Source of the DNA: Cyathus striatus
Taxonomy: Eukaryota; Basidiomycota; Agaricomycetes; Agaricales; Nidulariaceae
Length of the DNA: 64,000 nt
Reading direction: 5' to 3'
Assembly (NCBI GenBank): GCA_025738555.1
Contig: JAOVFP010000013.1
Coordinates: 1,798,001 to 1,862,000, forward strand
Position numbers and translations under genes: made by a program. The notes under the pieces are model-generated. The model was not told the origin of the DNA. It saw only the letters and a list, made by a program, of their open reading frames with translations, and ran no database searches. Below, one piece after another: positions 1-12,503 of the stretch. The stretch's first letter is position 1. Each line of letters begins with the position of its first letter.

Positions 1-1042
1 ACAAGTCTCCTCCGAGTAGGACCTTCGTGAAAGGATCACCTAAGATGGGATGATGCTTTTATATGTGCTATGTCCTTTCCAAAAGTTACCTTTGAATGCT
101 GCAACGAGAACTTGGAGTGCTCGTTCTACCTCTGCGTCTTTTTCGACATGTTCAGTTTAGTACTACTTGATCTAAATTTCTAACTGCTAGGCAGCTACAT
201 AGTACACACCTGAAGCATTATCCAGAACCCGAATGAAAGGGTGCGTCTCTGTTGAAGTCATGTTCACAGAACAATAATCTGTGTGAGACGATTCACATTC
301 GAGTTAAGTATCATGGTATGTTATGACTCACTGCATTACTTATTTTTAACTCGGAAAATTACCGGTTGATAACCAATTGATAACATGACTTGATAGAAAT
401 CTTGAGAGAAGCAAAATCGAATCTGTAAGGCAACGTACATAAGGGTTTCTCTACATGGGTTAACGTTGTCAAGGTTCTGTCAGGCCTGTCGTTGGGTTCG
501 TGTCGTCAAACTCAAAAGTGTTAGTGTTCGTCTGACGTCAGCGCACCTGCTGCATAATCGTCACGTGCTGTGAGTGTTCCTCGCCTCGCACTCTTTGCTT
601 GCCCTTTGCTCTTAGTTACAACCAAGTTACAACTTGTTCCTACTCACTTGTGATAATCCACTGCATTAACCTACTTCTTCTACACTTACCTCGGCAAATA
701 TACACCATTTGTGCTTATAGTGACAATCCCGGCATGCTTCTAGTTAAGGTACAGGGTTGGTAGTATGGTACTGGCCCGGGTGTGTCTTATTCCGATCCCC
801 TTTACCACCTTTGACTTATGTGCCTGCTTTCTGGAAGTCTAGTGATCTTAATGATGCTTGAACCCGTCTTTTATTTCACCAACGTACCTTATTCACAGAG
901 GTCAATCGGCGAATACGGTACGAGATTTTATGCTCTCCCTCTTTAGGTGTTACAACTTACTGACGACGAGAACCAGGGTGCAACCACACGACATACCCCT
1001 TCTTGATGAAGGGGAGAACAGGAGTCACAGTTAAGTGTGCGG
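1..1042. other. Intergenic, no gene recognised
   Basis: All frames are broken into short reading frames with no recognisable motif or convincing exon chain. The stretch reads like decayed repeat DNA typical of fungal intergenic regions. I see no long terminal repeat pair or coding domain in it. Confidence 0.5.
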
Positions 1043-1985
1043 TATTTGCTCTCAGTACTCGCACAAGTACGTCCTCACTGGTCACCTATTCTCCTACTCT
1101 TCACCTTATGTCTTCCCAGAAATAGGTCACCAGCGCATGGATAATGGAGTATGGTTCTCCACGAACTAGCAGCATATCAATCATCGCACTAACAGTGCAC
1201 TTGGCGAACACTGACGGAACATTGGCCCGTCTCCCGCTTCCTCAGCTTTCACTGGTCACGGCGTACCCCTTGATGTACTGTGCACTACGTATCGTAGTCG
1301 GCACATTTCGTGGACTCTCACAAGCTAGAGTTTAATATGCTTAAAAGTCCAGTTTACTACCTCCCCGATCATCTATGGGATATCAGTAAACATGAATCCA
1401 GAACAGTTCAATCGGCAGAGGATCATTCAACTAATCCCTCCCATGCGGCTTCGTACCTGTCTGCTTTCACCTGGTCAACGAGCATCACTGGATAAGCGGA
1501 TGTCAGCATGTGCCTCTTGTACGCTTTCCATGAAGATGTTTGCTCTCAGTAACTCACAAGTGCGTCCTCACCTCTTCTCCTAGTCTTAAAGTCTGAAGTT
1601 TACCTCATGTCTTCCCAGAAATATGTAACTAGCGCATATAACATGGCTTCTCCACGCACCAGAAGCGTAGTCTTCATTGCCCTAACAGTGCACGTGTGAA
1701 CACTGACAGAACTTTGGCCTCAAGTATACCCCTTGACGTGCTGTGCGTCAGGCTTCGTCATCGGTGCATCTCGTAGCCTCTCACAAGCTGGAGTGAGATA
1801 CGCTTAAGGTCTAGCTTGCTACCATCTCCCCTGATCATCTATGAGATATGGATCAAGGACTGTTCAATCAACAGAGGATCGTTCAACTGATCCTTCCCAT
1901 GCGGCTTCGTACCTATCTGATTCCACCTACTCAACGAGCATCACGAGATAAGCAGACGACAGCCTGTGCCTCTTTTATGCTGTAG
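1043..1985. repeat. Imperfect tandem duplication, two units of roughly 0.45-0.5 kb
   Basis: Unit 1 (about 1043-1536) and unit 2 (about 1537-1985) share the same order of words: TTTGCTCTCAGTA near each start, then ATGTCTTCCCAGAAATA, CTAACAGTGCAC, a run around TACCCCTTGA, CTCACAAGCT, CAGAGGATC and CCCATGCGGCTTCGTACCT, ending with CAACGAGCATCAC. The units are diverged by many substitutions and small indels, so this is an old duplication. Neither unit has an open frame longer than about 60 codons, and I do not recognise the family. Confidence 0.75.
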
Positions 1986-3282
1986 TCCCGCCATCGAGCG
2001 CCCTCGTCGATGGATTCCAGAACTGGCCGCTTTCGGCTCAAAAGGCTTTGTAGGGCCCGGTCGGCGGTAACAGATGGACCTGTTTACTGGCTTCAACTTG
2101 ATGTGGGCGCAAATCATCCATCATCGCCCATATTCGCCTACAATCTCCCACGCACATCCATCCCTTTATCAGCGGCGAGCTACTTACCTCGATAAGTCTA
2201 GCTCGCCGTTGACTACGGAAATAGACCTGTTGAAGCTATGTATGCAGTTCGAAGCCTCTGCCCAACTTCGTCTTTCCAGTCTTTTACCCCATACCGCCCG
2301 TTATTAGTCTCAACTAAAGTTCAAGTTCCCGGTATTAATGCAAGTACTCAGCTTTGATTAGTACAGTAACTCAACTTGAGTGAGCGTGGCGCGGACTGGC
2401 GATCTAGTATTGTCGTACACGCCGCCTACGCATCTAGAGTCTTTCGGTCTTTTTCTTACACATGGCAGCATAACCTAACTTGAGTGAGCGTGCCAACATG
2501 CGATTGTCATTGCTAAGTTCCTCTCCATTCTTGCTCCACTCGGTAGTACATGTTCCACTCGGTTCTCTTCCATTCTCATGTTAGCCCCTCTCAGTCCCAG
2601 ACTCTCAGCTATCTCAATCGCCGCACTTCCACCTACTCTGCCTACATACATACACGAGTCTGTCATGACGTCACTCCGACTCACTCAGAACTGAGCAGCC
2701 TGCTGTGGGTGCCAGAGCGTGGCGCATCGTGACAGTCAGGACTCAGAAGCAACTATCGCTCGGGTCACTGGGTGAGGACCTTAAGTAAGTATTAGTGGAC
2801 TGGAGGCAGTATTCCTTCCTTCGGGAACGTTACTCCTAACTGACATTTGCAGCCTAGCTGAACGGAAAATGTTAGTTCTTATGTACATACTCTTATGGGA
2901 CATCATATCTTCAACTACGCCTCCGGCTGTAGCTAGCTGGCCTACAGCATTATAACTGCGGTGAACTACGGTGCGTCGGTGTCGGTATATCTCGCTTACC
3001 AGGACCACCGGATAAGGCTGATAAGGTTCGAAAGCGCGGAATGAGCCATGTGAACCCATGTTGCACACGTTATGCAGCACGCCCCACTATGCTCCGCCCA
3101 TCCGGGAGGAGGTAAGTAATAACAATTTATAATTCCATTTTGACCAAGCAGTAATGTCGTTCAGATAACAGTATTCTACATACATCTACAAATTTCAGGT
3201 CAGGGTTAGACTTTAGAATAATAGTTGAAATGCAGTGTGCAGCCTGTGTCGAACTGCGCGGATACGTTGAACATCGGATATT
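1986..3282. other. Intergenic, short repeats only
   Basis: No gene is supported. A short direct repeat, AACTTGAGTGAGCGTG, occurs at about 2374 and 2477, roughly 105 bp apart. A 99-codon minus-strand frame at 2781-3080 has no recognisable domain and no flanking exon. Confidence 0.45.
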
Positions 3283-3703
3283 GGGTGACTTTCCGTAACC
3301 TCTGGAAAGCCTTTCAGATTCAGATTTTGCTTTCAGACGCGTTTGCCGACGTTAGCCGACATTTCCCTGATGATTAAGCAAGACCCCGGAAAATATTTCA
3401 CTCTCCGAAGCCTCTCAGATGCAGTCTGAAAGCAAAGTCTGGAAGGAGGGTAACTACCCCTCTTCTAGTTCCAGACACTACTTTTGAACACATTTTTGTC
3501 ATCAATCACCATATATGGTATTCCGCATCACTCGCTAAGTGTCGGAGTACTTAGATATGAAAGTCCGTCTCGCTAATGGTGTCCCAAAGTCTCCAAAAGT
3601 TCAATGAATCTGTAATCATAGCTGAGGTAAGCTATAGGGTTCCAACTCCGACTGGCACCCTTCTGAAATCTGAAAACGTTCCAGACGTTACGGAAAGTCA
3701 CCC
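3283..3703. mobile_element. MITE-like inverted-repeat element, ~421 bp
   Basis: The left end reads GGGTGACTTTCCGTAAC followed by TCTGGAA. The right end is its reverse complement: TTCCAGACGTTACGGAAA then GTCACCC. The match continues inward with gaps (TTTCAGATT...AGA), giving terminal inverted repeats of about 40-45 bp with one mismatch in the outer 25. The outer flanks are ATT on both sides, which would fit a 3-bp target-site duplication as made by PIF/Harbinger elements, but three bases are weak evidence. There is no transposase frame inside, so it would be non-autonomous. Confidence 0.7.
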
Positions 3704-4239
3704 ATTCTTGCGCTTTAGGGAAATATGTAATATATACGGGACGGTGCGGGTAATACTAATGAGCGGTCTTGAGTATCTTGCTATATCTCGATCGGATCTG
3801 CCGATATGCACGTGACTTTCACAGGCTAGTCCGCAGAGCTGAATGCGCGCTTACCAGATTGAGATTGAGAGTTGTCGAGGCAACGACTCGGAATCTACAC
3901 AAGAGACTCTGAGGACAGTACCTACACAGTCTGAGTAGTTGTACTTTGTGCTTTGTGTTGGCTTTGTGTCCATGGGACTAGAGTCATTGTATGTCATTGT
4001 CTGTAATTGTATGATTTGTATGGTGAGGCTTGGAGCTCTGGAGCTCAATTGATTCTGTAACTCCTATTACTGTATGGGGTTATGCTTACGTAGTATTGTC
4101 GAACCATATTCAGTGCTGTGCAGTGTCGTGTTACAAAAGGGCCCACGGGTCTATAGCAAGCTTAAACTCCCCTCGTCACCGTCAACCCATCGCCCTCGAG
4201 CTACCGTCCACATTCACGTTTCCCCTCAACAACATAACC
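3704..4239. promoter_or_regulatory. Upstream region of CAX-A; contains a block shared with CAX-B
   Basis: The block from about 3870 to 3935 (GTCGAGGCAACGA and the following ACACnAGAGA) resembles the block from about 12228 to 12300 upstream of the paralogue CAX-B (GTCGAGGCGACGA). The stretch just before the start codon is pyrimidine-rich. Shared upstream sequence suggests the promoter was duplicated with the gene. I do not recognise specific factor sites such as a CDRE with certainty. Confidence 0.4.
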
Positions 4240-6779
4240 ATGAGTGAGTCACAACATATACAGCGTTCCATTTATAGGATAACATATCACTATAATTTCA
4301 GGTGGCCCCCTATCCCAGCCCTCATCGTCCCGTCCTAGAGTATCGACTTCGGCCGCCAACCACTCTTCTACTTCAGTGACGCTGGCCGAACATACAGTGA
4401 CCTCTCCATTGCCTTTGGTGACTGAATCGCGTACTCAGAGTCAAAGGCGACGCCCCACTGGACGAACATCAAGTGGTATTTCCAATCCTAGAAGATCATT
4501 TAGCGGCATTCGCCGCGCTACGACAGTCATGATGAAACCTCAGAAGAAACTCGCTCCTGCACCTACCACTATGTCAAGTATAAATGCTATAATAAAAGAT
4601 TCATGGTTAAATTTGATGGTCGTATTCATTCCTGTTTCTGTGAGTCCTCCATTCTCGGACATTAACAGCACTTTTCTGACGCTCATTTCTAGTGGGCTTT
4701 AAATTTTGCTCTTCCACAATCATTTGCCAATAGAGACACCCTCGTTTTTGTTTGTTAGTGCTTCTTGCTCTGGTTAAGGCTTAAAGCTTGTCGCTAACCA
4801 TTTCTTATAGTTTCTTTTCTGGCCATAATACCGCTCGCAAGGGTATGTCAACTTGAAGCTGTTCTATGCCCTACACATCATTAACTTCCTAATGCAGTTA
4901 CTTGCTTTCGCTACTGATGAATTGTCAATGCGTGTTGGTCAGACACTTGCAGGCCTTTTAAATGCTACTTTGGGTAACGCGTAAGTGATTCAACATTGAA
5001 CGTATCCATGACAACTTATTGGTATTAACTAAATAGGGTTGAGCTCATCGTTGCTGTACGTCGCCATAAGCTTCTTACCATCTGATACGTCGAATGCTGA
5101 ACTGGATATAGATCATTGCTTTGGTCCACTGTGAATTACAAGTGGTACAGTCCTCTCGTAAGTGGTTATTTCTTCTGCACCCCATTTAAGCGCGTAAGCG
5201 CCTGAAAATTCCAACGATCTCGATTGGAACGTGGTTTCCGCGAGATTTGCGCCCTGAGAAGCTCCTAAATAAGCGCTGACGTCATATTTATAGTTGTAGG
5301 GTCGATTCTTAGTAACCTATGTAAGCGCGCGCCTATGACTTCCTTCGTTGTGAACATATCTAATCTAAATGTTTATCGCAGTACTGGTCCTTGGAATGTG
5401 CTTTTTTGCAGGAGGGTTAAAATACTCTGAGCAAGGATTTAGTCTGAGTAAGCACCACAGTGAAACATCTGATGCGGAACGTACTCATTCTAAAACAGTC
5501 GCTTCGCAACTGAACTCCTCGTTATTGACGATCAGTGTTATCGCTGTTTTGCTACCGGCTGCATTTCATTTTTCTGCTCCTCAATTATCCGATGATGAAG
5601 AACGCAGGGATATTCTCTCTGTCAGCCATGGCGTAAGTCCTCTACGTATCTTGTCATCGCATTGTATCTAATTAGAACGCAGGTTGCTATCATCCTCCTG
5701 TTCAGTAAGTTAGATCCCTGGTTCTTTGCCGGCGATTATTGACATTTCGTAGTTTATGGATGTTACCTCGTGTTTCAGCTGTACTCCCATGCCATTCTTT
5801 ATAAAGATGAAGATAAAACAGGGTCTACAAAATATGTCAAGAGAGAGAAGAAGGAAAAACCGGTGGTACCCGGAGCGGCCGTTACTGAAGATCCTAGACC
5901 GGCTAACAGTGATGTTGAAACCGGGTCAACGGCGTCCGATGACGAGGAAGAAGTGCCAAAGATGAACATTCCGGTGACCATTGGGTTGCTGGTAATCGTG
6001 ACCGTTGTATGTAAATTCATTTCGATCACGGAACTTGCTAACTTCTTCATCTAGCTCGTCGCAGTCACTGCTGAATGGCTTGTTGACTCCATCGATGGCC
6101 TTACAGAGACTGGAACAATTTCCAAGGAGTTTGTCGGGATTATCCTTCTACCTATCGTTGGCAATGCCGCTGGTGAGTTTTTAGACTATTTCAATGTTGA
6201 AGCTTTCGATACTAACTACACATTAAGAGCACGTAACGGCCGTGACTGTATCGGTTAAGGATAAACTCGCACTAAGCATAGGTGTTGCAGTTGGTTCAAG
6301 TATTGTGAGTACGAGTCAGTGACTACAAATTATCCTATTCTAACCAATCATTTACTATCTTAGCAAATTGCGCTCTTTGTTATTCCGTATGTTCCATCCT
6401 TTCCCTCTTTTGCATAATTCTCATTCTATGATGTAGCTTTATCGTCACTTTGGGATGGATCATGGGGAGACCTCTCACCTTGTTGTTTGATCCTTATGAA
6501 TCCGTCGCTATGTTCCTCGCTGGTACGTTGTTCCCATTCTGTGTAATCTGCAGCCCGCCTGACACATTTATAGTCCTCACCGTCAACTACGTTGTTCAAG
6601 ATGGCAAGTCCAACTGGTTAGAAGGAATGATTCTCATGTGTACGTTTTACATGTTATGTTTGGTTTAATATCTAACTTATGCCAACCATTTTGTAGGCTT
6701 ATACGTGATACTTGCTTTGACATTTTGGTTCTATCCCGGCTCCGATCCCTCCGGTGTTCTTGCCCAATGCACAAGATGA
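4240..6779 (+). CDS. Vacuolar-type Ca2+/H+ exchanger CAX-A (VCX1-like)
   Basis: Predicted CAX-family antiporter that would move Ca2+ into the vacuole in exchange for protons. The 18-exon model stays in phase throughout: 4240-4243, 4302-4639, 4693-4753, 4811-4842, 4898-4980, 5037-5055, 5112-5157, 5294-5320, 5382-5447, 5499-5632, 5683-5704, 5753-6006, 6055-6172, 6228-6304, 6364-6386, 6437-6522, 6574-6639, 6697-6779. It gives 512 aa. Both ion-binding repeats are present (GNAVELIVA, and GNAAEHVTAV followed by SIGVAVGSSIQIALFV), with about 11 hydrophobic segments and an acidic central loop (DDEEE). The 4-nt first exon is an inference: ATGA joined to GTGG opens the frame upstream, where no other in-frame ATG exists. 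It lacks three introns found in CAX-B and CAX-C. Family assignment is strong; the exact start is less sure. Confidence 0.9.
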
Positions 6780-7345
6780 AAATATGCATAGACCGAAATT
6801 GCAATTGTATCAATACATTCCTTTTATTTTAGGGCTCAGAAACGTACCATACTTGAACTTTATATTGCTAGTAGCATATGGTGGACTTTTTTTAATAGGA
6901 TTATTCTGTATCATAACAAACATGCTTTTATGAAAATATGAATCGTCTGCGCGTTTTTCTTCCCAAACCTGCTGACCCGCATGGTGTTAAATACACCGAA
7001 GTGTCCCTGCATCTGCAATGATCATGTCACTGAGATCATAGGTGTCGGTGCGATGGGGATAGCAACTGGGATAAGTTTAAGGTACGACGGCATTGCAACC
7101 ACGAATACAAAGAAAACAAATGCCAAATGATCTAATTTCTTCCTCATTCAGCCATTTCTACTGAGCATAAATAAATGGAGTATACAGTTAACAATTGAAG
7201 TAGATATATATAATATACTTAATGAGTCATTTGTAGTTATGGTTTAATAGCAGATCGACACTGAATTGTACAGAAAGAATTTCCAATTATATATAAATTA
7301 GCATCCTCCCCTTTTATTCCTTCCTTCCATTGTACAGCAAACAAT
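6780..7345. other. Intergenic, AT-rich
   Basis: This is the spacer between the end of CAX-A and the orphan gene. It is AT-rich with TATATATA-like runs near 7206-7215, which could serve the downstream start at 7346. No coding sequence is seen. Confidence 0.45.
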
Positions 7346-8513
7346 ATGTTCCCCTCTAAACCCACCCCCGAAGACCTGCTTAGAAACCTATTAAGCTCTG
7401 CCCAAACTGATCTACTTATCAATGTTGAAAAAGCGTTGTCATTTAAAAAGACTCGTCATGTAAACCTCGAAGAGAATACGCACCCACAGGTATGCTTAAA
7501 ACACTTGCTAACCTCTTGTGCCTCATTCTTTTTAGGTGGGTGATTACGGATTCATAGGTTCCGACAAGAAGTTCGTAAGGGAGGGAAACATATTTGATCC
7601 CGTAGATGGGAGTGTTATTCCGACGACTCCAGGTCTCTTTCACGGCCTCCAAATTGACAAAGAATTTATGCGCGCCGTAAAAAACACCCACAACACCCCA
7701 GCCAAATTGGAAAAGGAAGGAATCAATGCGGTCTTTCTTAAAGAGAATATGGCACCCATTGCTAGAGAAGTGTTCGAGAAAAAGGCCGAGAAACCAGTAC
7801 GACAGAGTTCAATGCTGCGGCACCTACTTCCGGAGATTATCAATGAGCGTGGGTATGAAGAAGCGAAGGTCCAAGAGTCACCAGCCAGTATTAATAATAA
7901 CTTCGTAGTGGTCAGAGAAGGTTGGTCCCTGCATCCTAAGATTGCGTGCGTCTTCCAGCAAAATTATCTCCAAAATTCTTCTGAAATAATATTCCTCGTC
8001 TTTAGTGCCATTCCTTCAAATGCAGACCATAGAGGATATATTCGTAAAGCCTCCGCTTATTTACCTGCTTCAATGGTATTCTTCAATGACAGAAAGAAAA
8101 TATTCATGAATGATAAGCTTCAAAACGCTCTTGGAAAAGTCCGTCCTGATCTCAAAGGGAAAGCTATTATCACAAGTACAACGTCCTGTAATGGTTATCT
8201 CGTGTTCTACACCCAACGCCGTAAGTAAATTCGCGACATTCTGAAGTGTTGCTACTACAGAAATCTAATAACTATATTACACAACTCGACAGGAGTAGTA
8301 ACGGGCATTGATGTTCACATTTTGAAGGAAGAAACAAATCCGGCAAATCCAACTGATAAGTGGCGAGATTGGAAGATCCTAGGTGATGGGTTACTTGACG
8401 CGATAGTATGGGACACGATGCCTTCTGGTCCCGAAACAAATACGAGTGACGAGAAAGAAAAATGCAAGGCAAACAAGAGGAGGACTCTGTTCTATGAGAC
8501 CTTGAGGATTTAA
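7346..8513 (+). CDS. Orphan protein, family not recognised
   Basis: Three exons join in phase: 7346-7489, 7536-8220 and 8293-8513. The introns of 46 and 72 nt have GTATGC/TTTTAG and GTAAGT/CGACAG borders. The product is 349 aa, hydrophilic, with no signal peptide or membrane segment. It begins MFPSKPTPEDLLRN. Its middle region is lysine-rich (KEGINAVFLKENMAPIAREV) and it ends in a charged tail. I recognise no domain. A GT...TTTAG pair at 7921-8005 could be a further intron, but removing it breaks the frame, so I kept the read-through. It lies between CAX-A and CAX-B and has no second copy in the window, so it was either not included in the duplication or arrived later. Confidence 0.6.
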
Positions 8514-11500
8514 TCAATAACGCGAAAATAATACTCGATCGTACATAAGTTTTCTTCTATTGTAACTATGTATTGGTTGGAATAGAAATGCAAATTTATA
8601 GGGCTAAAGCAGGCTGATAAGTATACAGATTATTTCATCATACTGGATTTCAATTACAAAGTATTATGAGACATTCTGACGAAAGCAAATTTCCTGTATT
8701 ATACAAATAAGTCACTGATTCCTATGTACCAAGCAGAAGTTCGGTATGAGTTCGGTTGGTACTCTTGGAGGCAGCTGGAGGAGAACGGAGGAAATCGGCC
8801 CGGGCCCCGGGGGTACTTAAGCCTTGGCGATTATGTAATCAATAGAGCGACGCTGTCTTTCAGTTTTGGTTTAGTACACGTCCACCAGCACACAGTTCTC
8901 TAGACACTCCTCTTCTACCGGTATATTTGATGATATACCCATTTTAGCATAGGATTCGCAGGGGTTGCGCAGGCGCCGCAGGGGGTCAAGATGTTGAACG
9001 TGTTCTGTAGAACTGCGATGAGTCTGTCTTCATTCATTTCTTCACTTTATTATCCTCTCACTATCGAATACGATCTCAGCTGCCAGATCCCATGGATATC
9101 TCACGAGCTCTGGATATATCACTACCTGGTACTGTACCAACTGCATAACAGACGACGATAACGGACGATGCCCATCCCTATATAAGCCGCATACGGTCCA
9201 ATAATTCGTTCAGATCGGAGCTCTCTGCATGCTCATGGAACTTTTCGTCTCCCGCATCAAGACATGTGGACATGGTATGCAATGGCAATGTTATATATGG
9301 AAAATGGCGCAAAACAGCCGCGTGTGTACCTATGCACATGAATGGTTGGGCAAAGGGTGTTAGCCCGACAGAGAAGTCATCGCTGGTCTCTGTTAAAAAT
9401 AAAGGTGAGTTGGCCCTTCAGCTAGTGACAGTGTGTATTCAGCTAGATCACTGTCATCTCTGCTGCTTTTTGAACAGAGATCATCCATTTCGTTCTTTGT
9501 TTCCCCAGAAACTGGTTCCTATCATCTAGACTAACGCTTCTACTCAACACATTCGACCAATAGCTTCTCCACAGCAGTACCACGTTCTCTCCAACGCGAA
9601 CGGACCTTTTACCCGTCTCACACCATTTCAACTGTACCTACGTTCTTTTGTGCCTAGGACTTTCGTTATCTTTCACAGCGGTCGCCAACACGTTCTTTCA
9701 TGAGCTACTTATGTGGTACGCCTGTAGCTTGGTACACTCCCCCGGTGGCCCGTGGGTTCTCACGAGAGTGGGATTGCTGTGGCATTTCGGCATATGCTGT
9801 CTACTAGCTATAACACCCTGTTCTTCATGTTGGGGTGTACTGTAAACATGTGCCTAGGACAGTGACTACATTGCAGCATTATGTCCTTAGACAATCCGGT
9901 TGATCCCGTTACAAAGTTTCGCTACGCACCTTTGCCTTCCGGCGTAACTCCGACTATGACTATCCAATGACTGATTGTACCATATACCATTGATCAACGA
10001 CGTGGACACGCTTCGTGTAGCCGTGCCCTCGTTGATAGTCTTGGTGCAATTGCGAGAGAAAGAGGAAATGTATGGACCTTAGAGCTGTCGCCTGACTGGT
10101 TGTGTCAACGCCGCCTTCATTAACACCTTCATAGTGCTTGCCAATGTACACCTTCCCCCTTTTTGGATGAGACATTGAACGGTGAATGACGAAAGTGATG
10201 TCGCTTCGGATCGTCGCCATCGATCCGTCAGTCTCGTCATCGTCTCGTCTTCGGACCTTTTATTCTTGTATTCCCGGCTGTCACCTATCTCTGGAGCATG
10301 TGTAACCCGGATACCCTCCACGTGTTTCCCGTCTATCGCGCTGGGCAAGTGCACGAAGCCTAGCGGCGAATATATGCACGACTTCCTTGCTGACCTCTAA
10401 TAGGGGAGTTCAATCTTGGCCGTTTTGTCGCGTCGCTACAGGTCAGTCGCTACAGCAACCTGACAGCAACACTACAATCCTGCAGAAAAAGTTTAGCGCG
10501 CATTACAAAGCACCTGTAGCTGTATCGTGTATCGCCGAGATTGAACTCTCCTAATAGCCACTAGTCAGGTCAACTTTAATTGTATGGAAGATATGACTTG
10601 ACCTCTCCAGGCTCTCCTTGAATCTGACTTATATAGAAGAATCATTGCTCTCTCATCTTCCTCCCTCATCGGAGAACTAGTGATCTCTATATGTAGCTCA
10701 TTGTTAACCTGAAGTTTTAACTGTGGAACTGCTTAAGCTATGCAATTCGCACGCTTGTCTAAAATCCCGCACATTGATCTCAACGGTATCACTGAACTTC
10801 ACCAAGTTGAAGATCCCGGTGTTGAGGTACTCACTGTGGTCAATATAGCGACCCCCACTGGAGTATATGGTACCAACGCCAACAGGTCATCGAGCAATGC
10901 TCTACATGGGGGTCCACTGTGCTCGTCCCACGCACTCCTTTCTCGTTTAATCTCTCTCAGCGCTCTCCTATATGAAACTTTCTCGTGTTCAGTACGGAAG
11001 CGTGTACAAGAGCCTGGCGAATCGTAGAGTTGGTCGCGGTTAATGTGTAGATGCTACTAGAGCTTGGGTGGCAGACCATAGTTCTTTGCTAGGTCTAGTG
11101 AAGGTTTTTTCTTTCGGATAAGTTAGCTTGCCTCCGGACTATTCTTGCAAAGTTGAAATCGGAAGGACCATCGGATTCCACCCGAAATGTTAGTAAGAGT
11201 GGGTGTAATCATGTAATTGCTTTTATTCAGTGCCTTAGTGTTCACATGTCGTTGGCATCACGCTTTCGATTAGGTCAACATCGCTACGAAATACTCGGCC
11301 GTGGTGGCTTGTGCGCTGCGGAATCCTCGCTTACCATGGTTGATGTCAGGCTACACATCTCAACAACCTACTCAGACAATCAACGAGCGATGCCCTTCCT
11401 GACTTGGGTTTCCTTCAACTCTGCGTAAGTGCTGCGGAATCTGACGTTTAACCCCAGTGGCGTAATTAAGTGCTAACATAATAAAAATACAGAATCATCC

Positions 11501-12503
11501 GCCGTTGAAGTTTGTAGACGATACTCTACTGACCTGATGTGAGCTTGTATGTCCAATTGCTTGGGATAAATAAGGTCATTGTATTATCTCTTAGTATGCA
11601 CTCCTTCACGGAAATAAATCACCGCGGGTCTACTTATAAATAGGGATCTATGAATTATGTTTTCTGTGGCGATATTGATGTTGTGAATTGGAACTCAGTT
11701 TTTGTTCTATTACGGATAACAAACGCGCTATAGCCTATGGTATTTTCTTATGCATAAATTTTTAATCCTGCATATCCAGCGCTCGTAATAATAGATCGGG
11801 ATTTGATTTCACAGCACTCACTTTTTCGTCAACAACCATTGAAACCTGTGCACGCTTCTATGGTACTACTGCCTATATAAGAACCCTTTGGGTGGTGCGG
11901 TGTGATCGCTTCGGTGCCCAACAAGGGCAAGAAGCCGTACTTTACCCGGTGAGAAATTGAGAATGGCAGTGCTTCCAAGTTTACAGCCAATCTCTATTAA
12001 ACGAGATGAGCTTCACAGCAGTAGTGTCAAGCTGCGGGAACGTTAAACAATCGCTACCTTCATTGTGCACTTGTCATGTTGTTTAATGCTGTCAATGCTG
12101 TCAATGCTATTGGCGACGAGGGGGTAAGTTAATGTTGACATTCTGTATGTCCATCAACATATCAAATTCCTGTCGGGCTGAGGGACAACTAGGCTAGCAG
12201 TATGCTAGTATGTACCATGCATGAGTCGTCGAGGCGACGAAGAAATTACACTAGAGATTTAAGAGTACTACGCAGTTGCTGTAGTAAGTCATCCTTGTGC
12301 TGAACCGCTTCTGTGACCTGGTGTAAACACTGATATTCTCTAAAAATAGCTGAGACAAGCCTCTCGCATGCATTTAAAGCAGCTGATCAGAAGTTTGGCT
12401 TTTCCTTACCACCGCCATCCCACCACCACACAAATCTCACCCTTCTGCGTCACTTTCTGTTCTATAAAATTCAGACGATTCCGTCATTCCCAACAAAGTC
12501 ATA
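8514..12503. other. Intergenic ~4 kb, decayed repeats, no gene supported
   Basis: Short frames only (95 codons or fewer) with no domain. Around 8780-8990 there are GC-rich words (GGCCCGGGCCCCGGGGG) and at 9178-9190 a CCCTATATAAGC box, as in retrotransposon LTR promoters, but I could not find a matching second LTR. Positions 12228-12300 carry the block shared with the CAX-A upstream region. Confidence 0.4.

Noticed and set aside
2781..3080. 99-codon minus-strand frame
   Set aside because: No motif, no exon partners, and it is surrounded by decayed repeats.
7921..8005. Possible extra intron in the orphan gene (GTTGGT...TTTAG)
   Set aside because: Its 85-nt length would shift the long downstream frame that joins well to the last exon.
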